Positions 1-11,930 of a DNA stretch of 64,000 nucleotides are shown here, piece by piece; position 1 is the first letter of the stretch; each line of letters begins with the position of its first letter. The stretch is from Silene latifolia (lineage: Eukaryota; Streptophyta; Magnoliopsida; Caryophyllales; Caryophyllaceae): assembly GCF_048544455.1 (NCBI RefSeq), contig NC_133529.1, positions 52,695,401 through 52,759,400 of the forward strand, in the 5' to 3' direction. A program made the translations under genes and the position numbers. The notes beneath the pieces are model-generated. The model was not told the origin of the DNA. It saw nothing but the letters and a program-made list of their open reading frames with translations, and searched no databases.

Positions 1-878
1 ACGACTCGAGTGAGAGCATACAACATGACCATGATATAAATAACATGATATCCAAAAACCGCCACCACGGTACCGAGACACGCCTAGACATACCGACAAT
101 ACCTCACTGGTACCGGGACACGCCCAGACATACCGTCAACCTCACTGGTACCGGGACATGCCCAGACATACCGATAACCACAAACAGGCACAAGGACACG
201 CCCAGACGTATCGGGTCCGGAAGCCAACCGGATCCCCTGCCAGACGTCGTGTCTCAACCACACGCGTCCCTCCAAACTCAAGTCATTAATGTGCACATCC
301 CTCTTGGAGTGAGAAAGCTCCATGAGGCGACCCAAGCGGAAGACGGTCTTATATTGTCCAATATACATGACAAGTATAATAAATGCAAATACCACACAAT
401 ATACCAATTACCGATTCCTCCAATCACCTTAACCGATATCATGTTATAATGCAATAACCGCTAAAACACGACTTACATGACAACTCAAATGCAATATTGA
501 AACTGAGTAGGATTAACCTACCTCACAGCAAATCCGCATAAGCAAACCGTCACACAAGATAGGCCCGTCTCATAAAACCGTCTCACAAAACTCATTTCTT
601 AAAATACGATAATAATACAAATACGTATAAATATTCTCATCTAATCATACAAATACGTATAATATATTAATATATTTATACCAATACATATAAATATACT
701 AATACATTATACAAATACGTATACGACTAACTAAACTAAATAAACTCATCTTATTAATTACCCAAAACCCGACTCACTCAACCACCACCACCCCCGCTGC
801 CACCGTGGACCACCACTCCTGGCCACAGTGGCCACGGCCAGCCACAACACCCATGGTCACCACCAATGGCCATCCTCG
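1..878 (-). mobile_element. Decayed Tekay-type LTR remnant
   Basis: This stretch follows the same order of short landmarks as the LTRs at 45191-46480 and 47353-48834: a 'taatgtgcacatccc' block near 287 and a 'gagtagga...cctacc' block near 507. It is heavily diverged, with AT-rich filler at 600-760 and a CCACC-rich stretch at 780-875. No PBS, PPT or duplicated flank is visible, so it is a fragment. The minus orientation is inferred from the better preserved copies. I see no credible gene here. Confidence 0.45.
69..220. repeat. Four-copy ~38-bp tandem repeat
   Basis: Four imperfect copies of a unit starting 'ggtaccgggacacgcccaga' begin at about 69, 109, 147 and 187. The last copy is the most diverged. 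Reading frames across it are probably by-products of the repeat. Confidence 0.75.
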
Positions 879-2110
879 ATGTAACACCCCCATACTCCAA
901 GTGCCTTACCAGGACCACTTAAGGCATGGAAGTGCTACCATCTCGATTATCCGAAGCAGTGAATATCGACGATTATTCAAGTCTCGTTCTTCAAATCAAC
1001 ACAAAGACGGCCTAAACGGCCCTTTCAAACCAAAATGGGTCCAAATACCCATTTTTCAACACGTTTTATAAACGTTTTTCAATGGTCAGAAGACGTCTTC
1101 CATCGTTGACTGACCCGCGCCTAAACAGGCCACTCCTTTTTCTATTTTTCAAACCAGGGGAGACCCTCTTGCATCGCCAATAGGCTCGCGCCTCTTCTGG
1201 CTGCCTGATGTAGGGTCTGTTCCCTTTCCAGCACTAGTCTAGGACGATCCCGACTTCGGTTAACCCGAATACAGGACGGATCAGACGACTAGTTTGCTCA
1301 TTCAAACACCGTATTTGCAAAATACCTTACTAAGACAAATGGATCACGTTATGCACCATAAACCTAATTTGGTAAATGGATGTTTAATTTCCGTCTTGCA
1401 TGCAAATCAACATTAAATCCAACTCGACATCTTATACTTGATACTTGGATTAAATCAACCGACATAGAAAGCTCTCACATGTTAGGTTTAAACCAATGGA
1501 TGCGCATTCATGCATTTAAACCGTTTTATCAACTTTTGCAATCAACCAACCAAGATCGATCAGAGAGGCGCGCTCATGGGGGATTGGGTGTCTGATTAAA
1601 GGGCTTCCCAATACGTACCTTCACCTCTTATTTAGAAACTTTGGATAGTGGACGACCTTATCCAGGGCGCACGAGAGTTATTCTAGAGATAAGATGCTAA
1701 AGAGGGACGATTTCTTATCTTTAGTACCTATGTCAAACCCTGCTTTGTGCTTCGTTTGACCGAGGTATAAAGTGGATTCGAACGGGTTCCAAGCATCCCA
1801 CAAATGCTTGGTGGCGACTCCAAACATCTCTAATCGTTTCGAGACCCTTGCCGAGACCATAAAAGAACGTACTTTAATAGAATAGTTTAAAGTGATACAA
1901 GATCGATCAAAATCCAAAACTGATAAAGTAAAATACAACTGTTCCTCAAACTGCAAACCAAAAGAAATAAACTAGTTCATGACACAACGGAAGTATATTA
2001 AACAGATCGTGATGACTCAACCTATGGACACGGGCCTACCTGCGCGCCCAGCTCGATCTGCGGACGTGCAACGGTCTTTTGAAAGCCACGCTCGGCGGCG
2101 TAAAAATAAA
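879..2110 (-). mobile_element. Second decayed Tekay-type LTR, interrupted
   Basis: The sequence from 883 ('tgtaacacccccatactcca') matches the plus-side end of the LTR at 47353 for about 80 bp. The homology resumes near 1889-2040, where 'aaaatacaactgtt' and 'gtgatgactc' match the LTR interior. The ~920 bp between is foreign (next entry). No target-site duplication was found. Confidence 0.5.
965..1885 (+). mobile_element. Tat-type LTR fragment inside an older LTR
   Basis: The block interrupts the Tekay-type LTR. It contains 'gcgcctcttct' near 1188, a phrase also present in the Tat-type LTR at 44640-44690. A 'tggcgactccaaac' segment near 1811 resembles the tRNA-Arg-type primer binding site known in Tat/Ogre elements. 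The PBS match is partial and neither boundary is defined, so the lineage call is tentative. Confidence 0.35.
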
Positions 2111-2282
2111 GTTTTAAAATAACTACACTACATCGTTACAATAACTATAAAAATCGGTCTTATTATTAGATATAAAAAATAACAAAGTCATAAATTACAC
2201 AAGAATGATTGGAACTTACATCAGCAGCCCTTTGGTCGAATAACATATCAGTATCAAAACAGTTAGGCAGTTCCAGATACTT

Positions 2283-2921
2283 TTACCGAGGTTCAGGTTT
2301 ATCAACAACGACTGCACATACCTCAGCAACTTTTGCTTCTTTTAAGTGATTGCAGATAGGATAGACACCATTGTTATATTCCCCATTCTCTAACGAACCA
2401 GAATTGAGCTCTAAAGTACCCCTTCTAATAAAACATTGCTCATCCCAGTGCTTGATAAGAGGAGTCTCAGAAGACATTGTATATTCCTTAAAACGCATAC
2501 GATGGAAGTATGCCACCATAACAAGTATGCAACCACGCAAAGTAGACGACCCAGTTCTACAAGGTTCAACACCCTCGACTAATTTATCAAACACATACCC
2601 ACACCAATCCAAATGGTGGATACGTGAAACCTCTTGCACCGTTTTAGGAATTAAAAAGTCAATTCCATAATTTGAAGGGGAAGCAAGGACAATGCACATA
2701 TCATAAAGCACAAACAGCTGCCGAAATTCATCTCCCCCATCATCTCCCATACCAGTAATTGCATTATAAACAGCAGGGATAGTAACATAATTTGTCCCTT
2801 CTACATTAAACTTCTTCCGGAACTCGGCTTTCAACGTCTCTTGTGAAGACAGGAAACTATGTCTAGTGTAAAAAACCTCAACCTTATCACCACCGTTTAG
2901 CAATTCAAAAACATCATACAC
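2283..2921 (-). pseudogene. Fragment of a TE-associated plant protein
   Basis: An open frame of 212 codons lacks a recognisable start context and is probably an exon or gene fragment. It contains a 'FVLYDMCIVLASPS' hydrophobic stretch, then 'DWCGYVFDKLVEGV' and 'LRGCILVMVAYFHRMRF'. This order resembles the region downstream of DUF1985 in plant transposon proteins that often carry Ulp1-type protease domains. I cannot see a protease domain. The right side runs into AT-rich DNA about 80 bp before a probable Helitron. The family assignment is from memory of the pattern and uncertain. Confidence 0.35.
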
Positions 2922-2999
2922 ATCATCTTTTGACAGAAAAAACTTGATATCTTTTGCTTAAAAAATATGAGTAGTTGCATTAAAGTGTTTTATAAACAA

Positions 3000-3715
3000 C
3001 TAGGTTAGACCCCGTGCTACAGCACGATTTTTTTTAGATTTTGTTACTTATAGTTATTTACAATTAAGCTATTGACATTAAATAAAAATACTTTTTATTT
3101 AACTTTATAAGCTACTTAAATATAAAAAAAATAATATTAGTATTATTAGGTAAAAAAAAGATGTTGACAACAATTGGATTACATTCAAATTATCTACTGT
3201 CTTAACCTCTACTATAATTATTTTTAAAAATAATATTGTCATTACATGCAACTAAAAGTTCTACATATTACTAAAAACAAATACTCATTGTATATAAAAA
3301 AAAAATATTCTCACAACACACTACAATACAACCCTGTAATCTCACGTTTGATGATGATTAATTAGATGATGATTAGATGAATTAATTATATAGTAAAATA
3401 ATTAGATGTAGTTCCCATATTTAGATGATTATTAATTATAGCTGTAATCTTACGTAATATATAAAATAATTAGATGATGATTAATTATTAATTTAGGAAA
3501 TTTATTTTTGGCAATGAATATTTGCTTGATAGTGTGATCAGATGCTAGACAGATTGTTACTAAGATTACTTTGTTATTTATGTGGAAATTTATTAGGGAA
3601 TAGTTTAGTTTGGACATTTGGCCCGTGTAGTGTCTTAAGTCAGAAGGCCCAATTCTAGATTAACTTTTAGGCGGGAAAAATCGTAGAATCGCCTAATCTT
3701 TTAGTAAATAGGGGA
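3000..3715 (-). mobile_element. Probable non-autonomous Helitron, 716 bp
   Basis: Read on the minus strand the element starts with TC (3715-3714) after a host A, followed by a CT-rich end and 'TTTACTAAAAG', as in many plant Helitrons. It ends with CTAG (3003-3000) followed by a host T. About 9 nt before CTAG is a perfect 6-bp hairpin (CGTGCT/AGCACG). These match Helitron rules: A-T target, 5' TC, 3' hairpin plus CTRR, no TIRs. There is no Rep/helicase ORF, so it would be non-autonomous. The call rests on short signals. Confidence 0.55.
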
Positions 3716-4189
3716 TGGTATAACACCCAATGGCAAACTGTTCACTTTAAAATCAAGCAAAGCACCAAATCCGATCTCAATGACAGCCTTTCACTGATTT
3801 GGACCAAGTTGTTTTACCAGATTAACCAAACCATTAGGACGACAGCTCACTTTAACGTTTGCAACGCTAAAATGAAAAATCAAGCAAAATATAAAAGAGT
3901 GACACATCAAAACAAGGAGAATAAACAGAAACTCATAACAGGGGGAGGAACATATACTCACATGTTCAATCTTGGAGTTCCACGAACCTTATTGAGCTAC
4001 TTTTTTGGAAAATTTACTTTTGAGCGTTTCAAATCAGCTCTATTACCAACTTCAGGCTCCCTGTTACGTTTAGGACCCATTTGTTTTTATCACTGAGCAA
4101 CAGAATACAAAATTATCAGAATAAACACAAAAATTATGACACCAACTAATACAATAACTGAGTTTTTATAATACAATAATTAGGATAAA

Positions 4190-4516
4190 GTAATACAATA
4201 ACAAAGTTTTCATATTAAAATAACTGGACTTGACTAAAATAACTAACCAAAGACAATAACTAAGTAATACTACGTATATAGAATAACTAAATTACTAAAT
4301 TACAATAACTACCCCAATACATTACAATAACAACATCAATATATTACAATAAAAAACTTTTCATATTAAAATAACTGGACTTGACTAAAAGCTGACTTTA
4401 AAACACTAACCAAAGATCAATAACTAAATAATACTTCGTATAGAATAACTAAGTTACTATATTACAATAACTACCCCAATACATTACAATAACAACATCA
4501 ATATATTACAATAACA
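4190..4516. repeat. Two ~160-bp tandem copies
   Basis: Two adjacent copies share 'ttcatattaaaataactgg', 'cttgactaaa' and 'acattacaataacaacatca' in the same order. They differ by small indels. Confidence 0.7.
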
Positions 4517-4890
4517 AAAATAATTTCAAACACACACACACACATTATGTTCATTAGAATGCACACAAATTCACCACAAAAAGAAGAACCTCAACAACAG
4601 ATACAAAAATGAAAAAAATGAAATTACGAAACCCAAAAATTATGCGAAGACAATATGAAAATTGTAATTTAACAACAAAAACACAACAAATTAAACTATA
4701 TACTGAACAAAATAAAGAATAAACAAAGAAAACCAAGAAATTCAAGTAGAAAACAAGAAGATGAACATCCAAAATTGAACAAAATCAACGAAAAAAATAA
4801 GTTCAGCTTATTGATTTCCTGTTGAGACGAACAAAGGATGAAAAATTGAGAAGAACGATAATGAAAGAACGACGATACTGTAGTAGACTA

Positions 4891-4893
<3 letters not shown>

Positions 4894-4957
<64 letters not shown>
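4894..4957. repeat. (GA)n microsatellite
   Basis: About 32 uninterrupted GA units. Reading frames crossing it encode only Arg-Glu or Ser-Leu runs and are not genes. Confidence 0.95.
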
Positions 4958-4963
<6 letters not shown>

Positions 4964-5113
4964 AACTGACGAAAAGTGGGAAAGGAGAACGTCAAACGTC
5001 AAAAATGTGTTTTATTTATGAGATGCAAAATTAAATCTCAGCCACATATCTTATGTTAGATCCATGGTCCAGATTCAGAGGGGTAACTCACGAAAAGTGA
5101 CCTAACTCATTTG

Positions 5114-5116
<3 letters not shown>

Positions 5117-5204
<88 letters not shown>
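5117..5204. repeat. (TA)n followed by (GA)n microsatellite
   Basis: A TA run to 5162 passes directly into a GA run to 5204. It forms the left boundary of the element at 5205-6346. Confidence 0.95.
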
Positions 5205-5208
<4 letters not shown>

Positions 5209-6343
5209 AAATCCGGTGAGAACGAATATTCGGTGAGAACGACTTATAACCATTAGATTAAATATAATCCTACGGCTGCTAAAAACAAACCCATCAAACT
5301 TATTAGTACAAGTCAACTCCCCTCTCTAAATCCAATAACTATAAACTCACCTACTGCTATCCCTTATTATACTACCCCAATTTTCTTTTCCAAAAAAAAA
5401 AAAAAAATACTACCCAACTTTCCTTTCAATTCGCCATTGTTAATTTCCTTAAACTCTGACCACCCATTTCCTTTGCTAATTTCCTTTTAATTTACCATTG
5501 TTAACCATTATTGTTAACAAGAGCCCATGTAATCGGAGCTCCAACAATAATCTCATCAATTAAATCCATTAATCCCATCAATTACTATACTTGTCTGCGG
5601 TCGGAGCTCCGACGATATCCTCGCCGGACGAAGTTACATTTCAACAGTACCATCACCTTCTTCAGTGTCAGGCCAAGTCGCACCTCTCCTCATCGCCATC
5701 ACCTTTGATTTGTCCCTCACCATCATCAGATTCATCATCAAATTAAAGGTCGGAGCAATTTTGATATTGATGTAACTTAAAGCAGTTTTGATGTATCTCA
5801 TAGGAACTTTGATGTGCCTAATAAATAATATTGTGTATATATGTTAGATACATCGAAATACTGGCTAAATACATCGAAGATTGGTGTAGATACATTGAAA
5901 TAGATGAGAAAATAACGAAGGTGGGTCACGGGTGGTGGACTGGTGTCGTCATTAGATGTTGACTAGTGAGAGTGAGAATGCATATAAATGGAAATCAGTT
6001 GTTGTCGAATTTTAGAATGGTGAATTAGTTGTCGCCGACGACTTGACTGTCACGAATCAGGTTTATCGCCATTGCAAGCAACATGCCGGCGTCACAAATC
6101 TGGTCGCGACGGTGACTGATTGAGAATGAGACAGTAACATGCTCGGTGGCGTATGTTGGTGGTGCTTGTGTCTTCGGCGTCGTCTGTTGCTGGTGGTAGC
6201 ATGACATGTTGGGACTTGGGATGGTGGGAGGTTGTTACCGTGTTTTTTATTTTCTTAAGACAATTGTACTGTGTTTTTAATTAAATAAAGGTTAGTTAGT
6301 TCGTTCTCATCGTTCTCCCTGAGTGTTCATTCTCACCGGATCC

Positions 6344-6346
<3 letters not shown>
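5205..6346. mobile_element. TA-flanked DNA element with short TIRs
   Basis: The left end carries 'atccggtgagaacgaa' at 5211 and the right end carries its near reverse complement at 6324-6342, so the termini are inverted repeats. A second GGTGAGAACGA-type copy lies just inside on the left. The element is bounded by microsatellites on both sides. Its interior has a GC-rich CCATCACC-type stretch (5570-5720) and GTCGCC-rich DNA (6020-6210) with no convincing ORF. It is non-autonomous and its superfamily is not established. Confidence 0.6.

Positions 6347-6407
<61 letters not shown>
6347..6407. repeat. (TA)n microsatellite
   Basis: A pure AT dinucleotide run of about 60 bp shared as the boundary between two DNA elements. 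Confidence 0.95.
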
Positions 6408-6410
<3 letters not shown>

Positions 6411-6699
6411 TAAAGTTCAAATGAGTCCCTTCATATACTTTGAGTCCATAAGTCCTTTCCACAACCCTTGGATCATGCATGGTGGAAGGTTGAGATTGAA
6501 AGCAAGAAACACACTTAACACTAATTAATTTACTTCTCTCTCTAGTTTTAGTAATACATTCACTAATTCATTATCATACACAATTAACACCACCTTTTGT
6601 CTTATACTTCAAAGTTTGTGAAAATTTTGTTAACATTTTTCTTGGTTCGGTTTTTTCATTTTTTTTTCGAGACAAGTTTTCGACATTTTAGGATTTTAC

Positions 6700-7660
6700 G
6701 AGTGTAATTCTAACAGCAAAAAGTGTAATTTTAAGGAATATTTACGAGAATTTTGCTTTTTACAAGTTTAACTTCAATCTTTTTCGAGTGATTTTGGCGA
6801 ATAATATTTTGAATTTTTGTAATTTTATCACAAGTTATTGTAATTTTAGCATTTTACGAGTGTTATTTTAACAACAAAAAGTGTTATTTTAGTCCATGTA
6901 AGTGTAATTTCAGTCCAATGAAATTGTTATTTTAGTCCAGGAGAATGTAATTTTAGTCCAGAGAAGTGTAATTTTAGTCAAGAAAAGTATAATTTCAGTC
7001 CACTGAGAATGTAATTTTAGTCCATTGAGAGTGTAACATTAGTCCAATGAGAATATGACCAAGTCCATTGAGAGTGTAACATTAGTCCAATAGAAGTAAG
7101 TGTAATTCTAGCAGAAAAAGTGTAATTTTAGCAGAAAAAAGAGTTATTCTAGCAGAAAAAAGTATAATTTTAACAGAAAAAAGTGTAATTTTAATAGAAA
7201 AAAAGTGTAATTTTAATAGATAAAAGTGTAATTTTAATAGAAAAAAGTGTATCTTTAACAGAAAAAGTGTAACTTTAATAGAAAAAAGTGTAATTTTAAT
7301 AGAAAAAAGTGTAATTTTAATGGAGAAAAGTATAATTTTAATAGAGAAAAGTGTAACTTCAATAATAGAGAAAAATATAATTTTAAGAGAAAAAAGTATA
7401 ACTTTTAATAGAAAAAGTGTAATTTTAATGGAGAAAGTGTAATTTTAATGGAGAAAAATATAATTTTAATAATAAAGAAAAATGTAACTTTAACAGAAAA
7501 AAGTGTAATTTTAATAGAAAAAAGTATAATTTTAATGAAGAAAAGTGTAACTTTAATAGAAAAAACTGTAATTTTAATAAGTGTAACTTTAATAGTGAAA
7601 AGTATAACTTTAATAATAAAAAGTGTAACTTTAATAAAGATAAAGATAAGTATAATCTTT
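6700..7660. repeat. Degenerate 21-22-bp array
   Basis: Dozens of copies of 'gtgtaattttaatagaaaaa' and variants, with the unit settling to about 21-22 bp after 7100. Because 21 is a multiple of three, one frame (7448-7729) stays open and reads as a heptad-like Lys/Ile/Val/Leu peptide. This is more likely a by-product of the repeat than a gene. Confidence 0.85.
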
Positions 7661-7978
7661 AAAAAAAATAGATCTAGGTTTAACCCTTTAAAACTAGATC
7701 TAACTTTTTCATTTGTTTTTTTTTTTTAAAAAAAAAATCAAATCTTCACCATCACAACAACACCAACACGACTTTACTCGAAAAAAAAAATGATATGTAA
7801 CAAGACACCCAAAAACAAAACTAATGTCATACTAACACCCAAAATATAAAAAAATGCATGTAAAAAGACAAAAATATAAACAAAATCTCATTAAAAAATA
7901 AGACATTTTAAATACAAAATCTGAAAATAATAATTATAAAACGAGGTTTTAAAAAAAAATATAAACATAAAATTATTT

Positions 7979-8243
7979 AAATCTTTCTCCTCATTTTATA
8001 GAACTAATAATTAAAATCAAAATTATATTTCAAAAACTAAAACTAAAACAATAACACACGAAAAAAAAAGGACGAAACCAGATCTGAAAAGGGAGAGGGG
8101 AAGGAAAATTTAAATCTTTCTCCTCATTTTATAGAACTAATAATTAAAATCAAAATTATATTTCAAAAACTAAAACTAAAACAATAACACACACAAAAAA
8201 AAGACGAAACCAGATCTGAAAAGGGAGAGGGGAAGGAAAAAAA
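7979..8243. repeat. 133-bp tandem duplication
   Basis: The segment beginning 'atctttctcctcatttta' occurs at 7981 and 8114. Both copies end in 'gggagaggggaaggaaaa' and are nearly identical. Confidence 0.9.
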
Positions 8244-8255
8244 AATACAAAACCA

Positions 8256-8470
8256 AATCTTGGGCTGTGGCGTGAGGCGGTGGTGTGGGCTGTGGCGTGG
8301 GCTATGGCGGTGGTGTGGCGTGGGCTGTGGCGTGAGGCGGTGGTGGCTGTGGGCTGTGGCGTGAGGCGGTGGTGGCTGTGCGGATCTGGGTGTGCGGTGG
8401 TGGTGTGGGTGTGCGGTGGTGTTGGCGGGCGGCGGAGTTGGGCCGTGGATGGTGGTGGTGTGGTGGGCCG
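8256..8470. repeat. G-rich GGCTGTGGCGTGAGGCGGTGG-like repeats
   Basis: Several copies of a ~22-bp G/T-rich unit are strongly strand-asymmetric. The open frame here codes only Val/Trp/Gly-rich sequence and is rejected as a gene. The stretch may have arisen from captured GC-rich DNA. Confidence 0.75.
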
Positions 8471-8801
8471 ACGGGTGGGTTTTTTTTATTTTGGGAGGTT
8501 TTGATTTATTTGGTTTTTGTTAGGTTTTGATTTATTTGGTTTTTGGTAGGTTTTGATTTATTTGGGTTTAGAGAGATGAGAGTATTGAAATTGTGTGAGA
8601 TGAGAGAGAAATGGTGAGTGGAAAAGTGTATATATGTTAAATTAGTGGTTAATTAGGATATGTTGTTAATTAATTAGTATTGTAGAGAGAGAGTGGTAAA
8701 TTAGCTCACTAATCTCCTTTTTTTTATTTTTCAATCACAGCCCTCCATCTTCCTCATCCAATGGCTCTAAAGAGAACTTATGGACTCACATGTAAGACAT
8801 G

Positions 8802-8804
<3 letters not shown>

Positions 8805-8848
<44 letters not shown>
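8805..8848. repeat. (TA)n at left MULE boundary
   Basis: A pure TA run separates the element ending at 8804 from the MULE terminal sequence GAGTCCG at 8849. Any target-site duplication of the MULE would be hidden in it. Confidence 0.95.
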
Positions 8849-8851
<3 letters not shown>

Positions 8852-9282
8852 TCCGTTTTTGAAATAATGCTCAAAAATAAAAGAATTGTCGTTTTGTGTC
8901 GGTTTTGAAAACATTTATCGAAATGGTGTCCACGTAGGCTCGGTTTTGACGAGCCTGTATGAGGCTTAAACACGCCATACGTATTGGCGTGTTTACTTCA
9001 AAGAACACGCCATATGTAATGGCGTGTTTAGGCAGTCAAAAATCTAACCCAAAGTCAGTAGCTGAAAAATATTAGCAAAGGAAACACGCCATTACGTATG
9101 GCGTGTCTTAGGAACAAAACACGCCATTACGTATGGCGTGTTTAAGCAGCTCTATTTTCCAGCCCAAGTCCAGTGGCTGTGTTTTTGGAAAGAAAGAGAA
9201 CCCGCCATTACGTATGGCGTGTCTTATAGAAGAAACACGCCAATACGTATGGCGTGTTTGCTGAGATTCTTTTTTTTTTTTT
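8849..9282 (+). repeat. Left MULE TIR with six palindromes
   Basis: Nearly identical to the reverse complement of 17213-17644. It contains six copies of a 21-bp palindrome of the form CACGCC-N9-GGCGTG, at 8971, 9006, 9085, 9120, 9201 (first arm cCCGCC) and 9236. The arms are constant, while the centre varies among forms such as ATACGTAAT and ATTACGTAT. Confidence 0.9.
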
Positions 9283-9763
9283 AACAACTTTCTTTTTCCC
9301 GTCACTTTCTACCACAAAACACACACCATTCACCATCTCTGCCTCTCAAACTCCCCAAGTGCGATACAACAAACCTCACTCCCCTTCTTATTTCTTCACC
9401 TCACACTCATCTCGTGAATCTCCGGCGTGTCTCCGGCATTATATTGGGTTTTTGCTTTTCAAATTATACATTCTACCTAATTAGCAAGGTAATTTAATTC
9501 TTTTAACTTATTTAATTTCATCTTTTGAATGTAGATTTTGCTTATTTTGTCTTCATTGTTGGTAATTATGTTGTTTTGTGCCTAGATCTACAACTTATAT
9601 GTGTTAATTTAAGGTTGTTTAAAAAAAGCCCCAAATTTTCGAAACCCTAATTAGGTAGGATGAACGATTTATGATTTTTAATTGTTGTTTAGGTATGTAT
9701 TTTAGGGAAATTAGGTTATTGGTAGTTGATTTATACTAAATTTGTTCAATTTTTTTTTATAGA

Positions 9764-10159
9764 ATGGAAATTTGTGATTTTCCTCTTATTTGTTATTGGG
9801 ATGGAGAAGTGTTGGAGCAAAATGGATGTGTAACCTATAAAGGAGGGAATCAATGTTTTATTCTAGCTAGTACAAAGATGACATATCTTGAATTAGTTGA
9901 AGAGATTTATAAGGGAATCGGTGTTCAAAGTTTGGGTACTCAATTGAAGGTAATGATGAAATTTCCGAGTGCCGGGTGTTTCAAAATTGTTCCCCTTAAT
10001 AATGAGGGAGCCTTTAAAGCGTTATGGGCAAGTATTCGTCATTCACATGCTCCTTCAATGGACATATTTGTAGAAGTTTCTACTAGTCAAATTGTCATTC
10101 CTACACCAAGTATTAGGCTAGATGATGTTGCTCAATTTGTTTCACTTGAAACTAATTAC
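9764..10159 (+). pseudogene. MULE transposase, N-terminal exon
   Basis: The first 132 codons of a Mutator-like transposase. The ATG at 9764 lies 1 nt after a probable splice acceptor (TTTTTTTTATAG, 9751-9762), and a matching donor AAG|GTAATT lies at 9489, so a 5'-UTR intron is likely. The protein starts MEICDFPLICYWDGEV and has the beta-rich N-terminal layout common to plant MuDR-type transposases. The frame is cut exactly after the Tyr codon TAC (10157-10159) by the CACTA element, which duplicated that codon as its 3-bp target. It continues in the same phase at 13366. Confidence 0.75.
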
Positions 10160-10164
10160 CACTA

Positions 10165-10410
10165 CTACAAAACTCGTTATGGACATCAGTCCATGGACAT
10201 CGGATTATCTGGAAAACCGATGTACATAACATGCACATCGGTTGTTTGCAAAAAACGGATGTGCATATAATTATATGTACATCGGTTGCGTTAAAAAAAC
10301 ACATGTCCATTATTTCTGATTTTAAAGGACATGTGATATTTAATAAAACCCATGTCCATATAAAAGTCATGGACATGGGACATTGCATTTAACCGATGTG
10401 CATCTAAAGT
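10165..10410. repeat. Left subterminal CACTA repeats
   Basis: About ten copies of 'ggacatcggtt', 'catgtccat' or 'gtgcatcggtt' in mixed orientation. They mirror the set at 13105-13345. Confidence 0.8.
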
Positions 10411-11930
10411 AAAAATTATAGGCGGCAAAAGTATTTGCCATACCGCCATCACTTATAATTTCGACTACATACATTCTTCCCCAAATCATCTCTCTCACTC
10501 TCACTCCCAAACCCTAACCCCCAAAACCCCGTACTCACTCTCCTCCCTCCGGATACCAACCCCGTCCTCAACCCCGTTTTATAGGGACACGCCAAATAAG
10601 TTTTTTAAAGTAAAGCACACAGCCACACACCCAATTCAATGACATTACGATTTCATGACAAAAACATAATCCCAAACCAAATCACTTGTTCTCTCACAAT
10701 ACTCACCGCCAATGACCTCTTCTCCGCCGTCCACCGCCTCTCTCTTCGCTTGTGACCTCTCCTCACCGCCGCCACTGCTAATTGCTCACCAGGTTTGAGT
10801 TTCTTTCCAGATTTCCACTTTTCCCCAATTTATCAATTTAGGGTTAGAGTTGTATTTTGATTTCTCTAATTTAATATGTTGATAAATTATAATGGATGTT
10901 GTTGTTATAAAGTAAAGATTTGAAGTGTTCTTGGTTAATTTAAGTACGAGTTTCATCATCTAATTTCATATACACGCCTAACATGTGACCTCGCCTCCAC
11001 CGCATACCGATTTGTGGCACTTTCATCATCTAATTTATTATCTTTTATCAATTAAATTGTATTGTTTTTTACTTTTGATGTTTTGATGTTATTAATACTA
11101 GTTTTGTTGCATCAAATGGGTGTAATGTTTGTTTGTGCGGCTAAGAACAAGGCATCAAATGTGTAATTGACTTAAACTTATCCTGTGTAAATTAAGTTTG
11201 TAGTGTAATGGTTTATCGATATTTCTTATGTTAGGCTGTTAATAGCTTAGTGTACAATACTACAATATAGTGTTTTGTGAAGGGGTTCCATACTTAAGAA
11301 AACTTAATACTCTGAAACGCTGAGAAATCCTTACCGATTATAGGAAAATTAGTTGTTTAAAGAAAGAAATATAGTGTTTCCAGTCGCCACTGTAGAAAAC
11401 ATGAAGGTCTTTCTGCTCGATTTTACTATTTTTCTGTTACCAGGTAAATAGTTAGTTACTGCCTTCATACTCTAGTGCTTATGAGATGTGACTTGTCTTG
11501 GTAAAAAAAATTGAGGAACCTTTTTCTCGTCTGTGATAACTTCGCGAGATGGTTTACTCTACTTGGTTATTGCTCTCTACGCTTACCTTCTGGTTGAAGT
11601 GTCTCATCTTTAACTGTTTCCAAAGATTTCAGATTCTTTTTAAGTGTCGTTCTTTTGCTGAGTATTAATTCCTTCATGGGCATTTATATCCTCCTTACTC
11701 TACATTTGATTTTGATAGTTGTATGATTTACATGCATTTCGCATAGTACCCACTTTAATATGTTTAAAAACCCCGTAATATGAAAAATGTTGGTTTTGAC
11801 AAATCAAAATCAACATATTTTACATTGTATCTTTACCTGTATTTGGAGATTGTAATGTTTAAAGTTGGCTTCGCTTGACCATCAAAGTCAAAAGGGACAA
11901 TAAATTTGAAACAGAGTGTCACTTTCCATA
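10411..11930. other. CACTA interior upstream of captured exons
   Basis: The CT-rich stretch near 10480-10800 ('ccctaacccccaaaa', 'ccgccgtccaccgcctct') looks like a captured promoter/5'-UTR region. The rest is T-rich and intron-like. I did not find the first coding exon of the captured gene. Confidence 0.4.

Larger units (their letters stand above)
3716..5116. other. AT-rich, gene-free stretch, possible DNA element
   Basis: The region is rich in 'acaataac' phrases and holds a tandem repeat (4190-4516), a (CA)n run near 4531 and a (GA)n run. The sequence just left of the (TA)n at 5117, read on the minus strand, loosely resembles the termini of the TA-bounded elements further right ('aatgagtt...gtgagtt...ccatggatc'). 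It may be a related element whose left end is not defined. Confidence 0.35.
6408..8804. mobile_element. TA-flanked non-autonomous DNA element, family A
   Basis: The left terminus (6415) reads 'ttcaaatgagtccc...tgagtccataagtcct...ccttggat'. The right terminus read on the other strand (from 8804) gives 'agtcc...tgtgagtccataagttct...gccattggat'. These are imperfect inverted repeats and match the ends of the element at 17734-19363. The interior holds a long 21-bp array, a 133-bp tandem duplication and a G-rich repeat. No transposase is encoded. Confidence 0.6.

Noticed and set aside
805..1071. 88-codon ORF
   Set aside because: It spans the junction of decayed LTR pieces and has no recognisable feature.
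4808..5034. Arg-Glu and Ser-Leu open frames
   Set aside because: They arise from the (GA)n microsatellite.
8280..8504. Gly/Val/Trp-rich ORF
   Set aside because: Encoded by a G-rich tandem repeat inside a non-autonomous element; no domain or start context.
9006..9256. CRISPR-like array of palindromes
   Set aside because: Plant DNA with TIR symmetry; spacers are irregular and the array is mirrored at the other MULE end.
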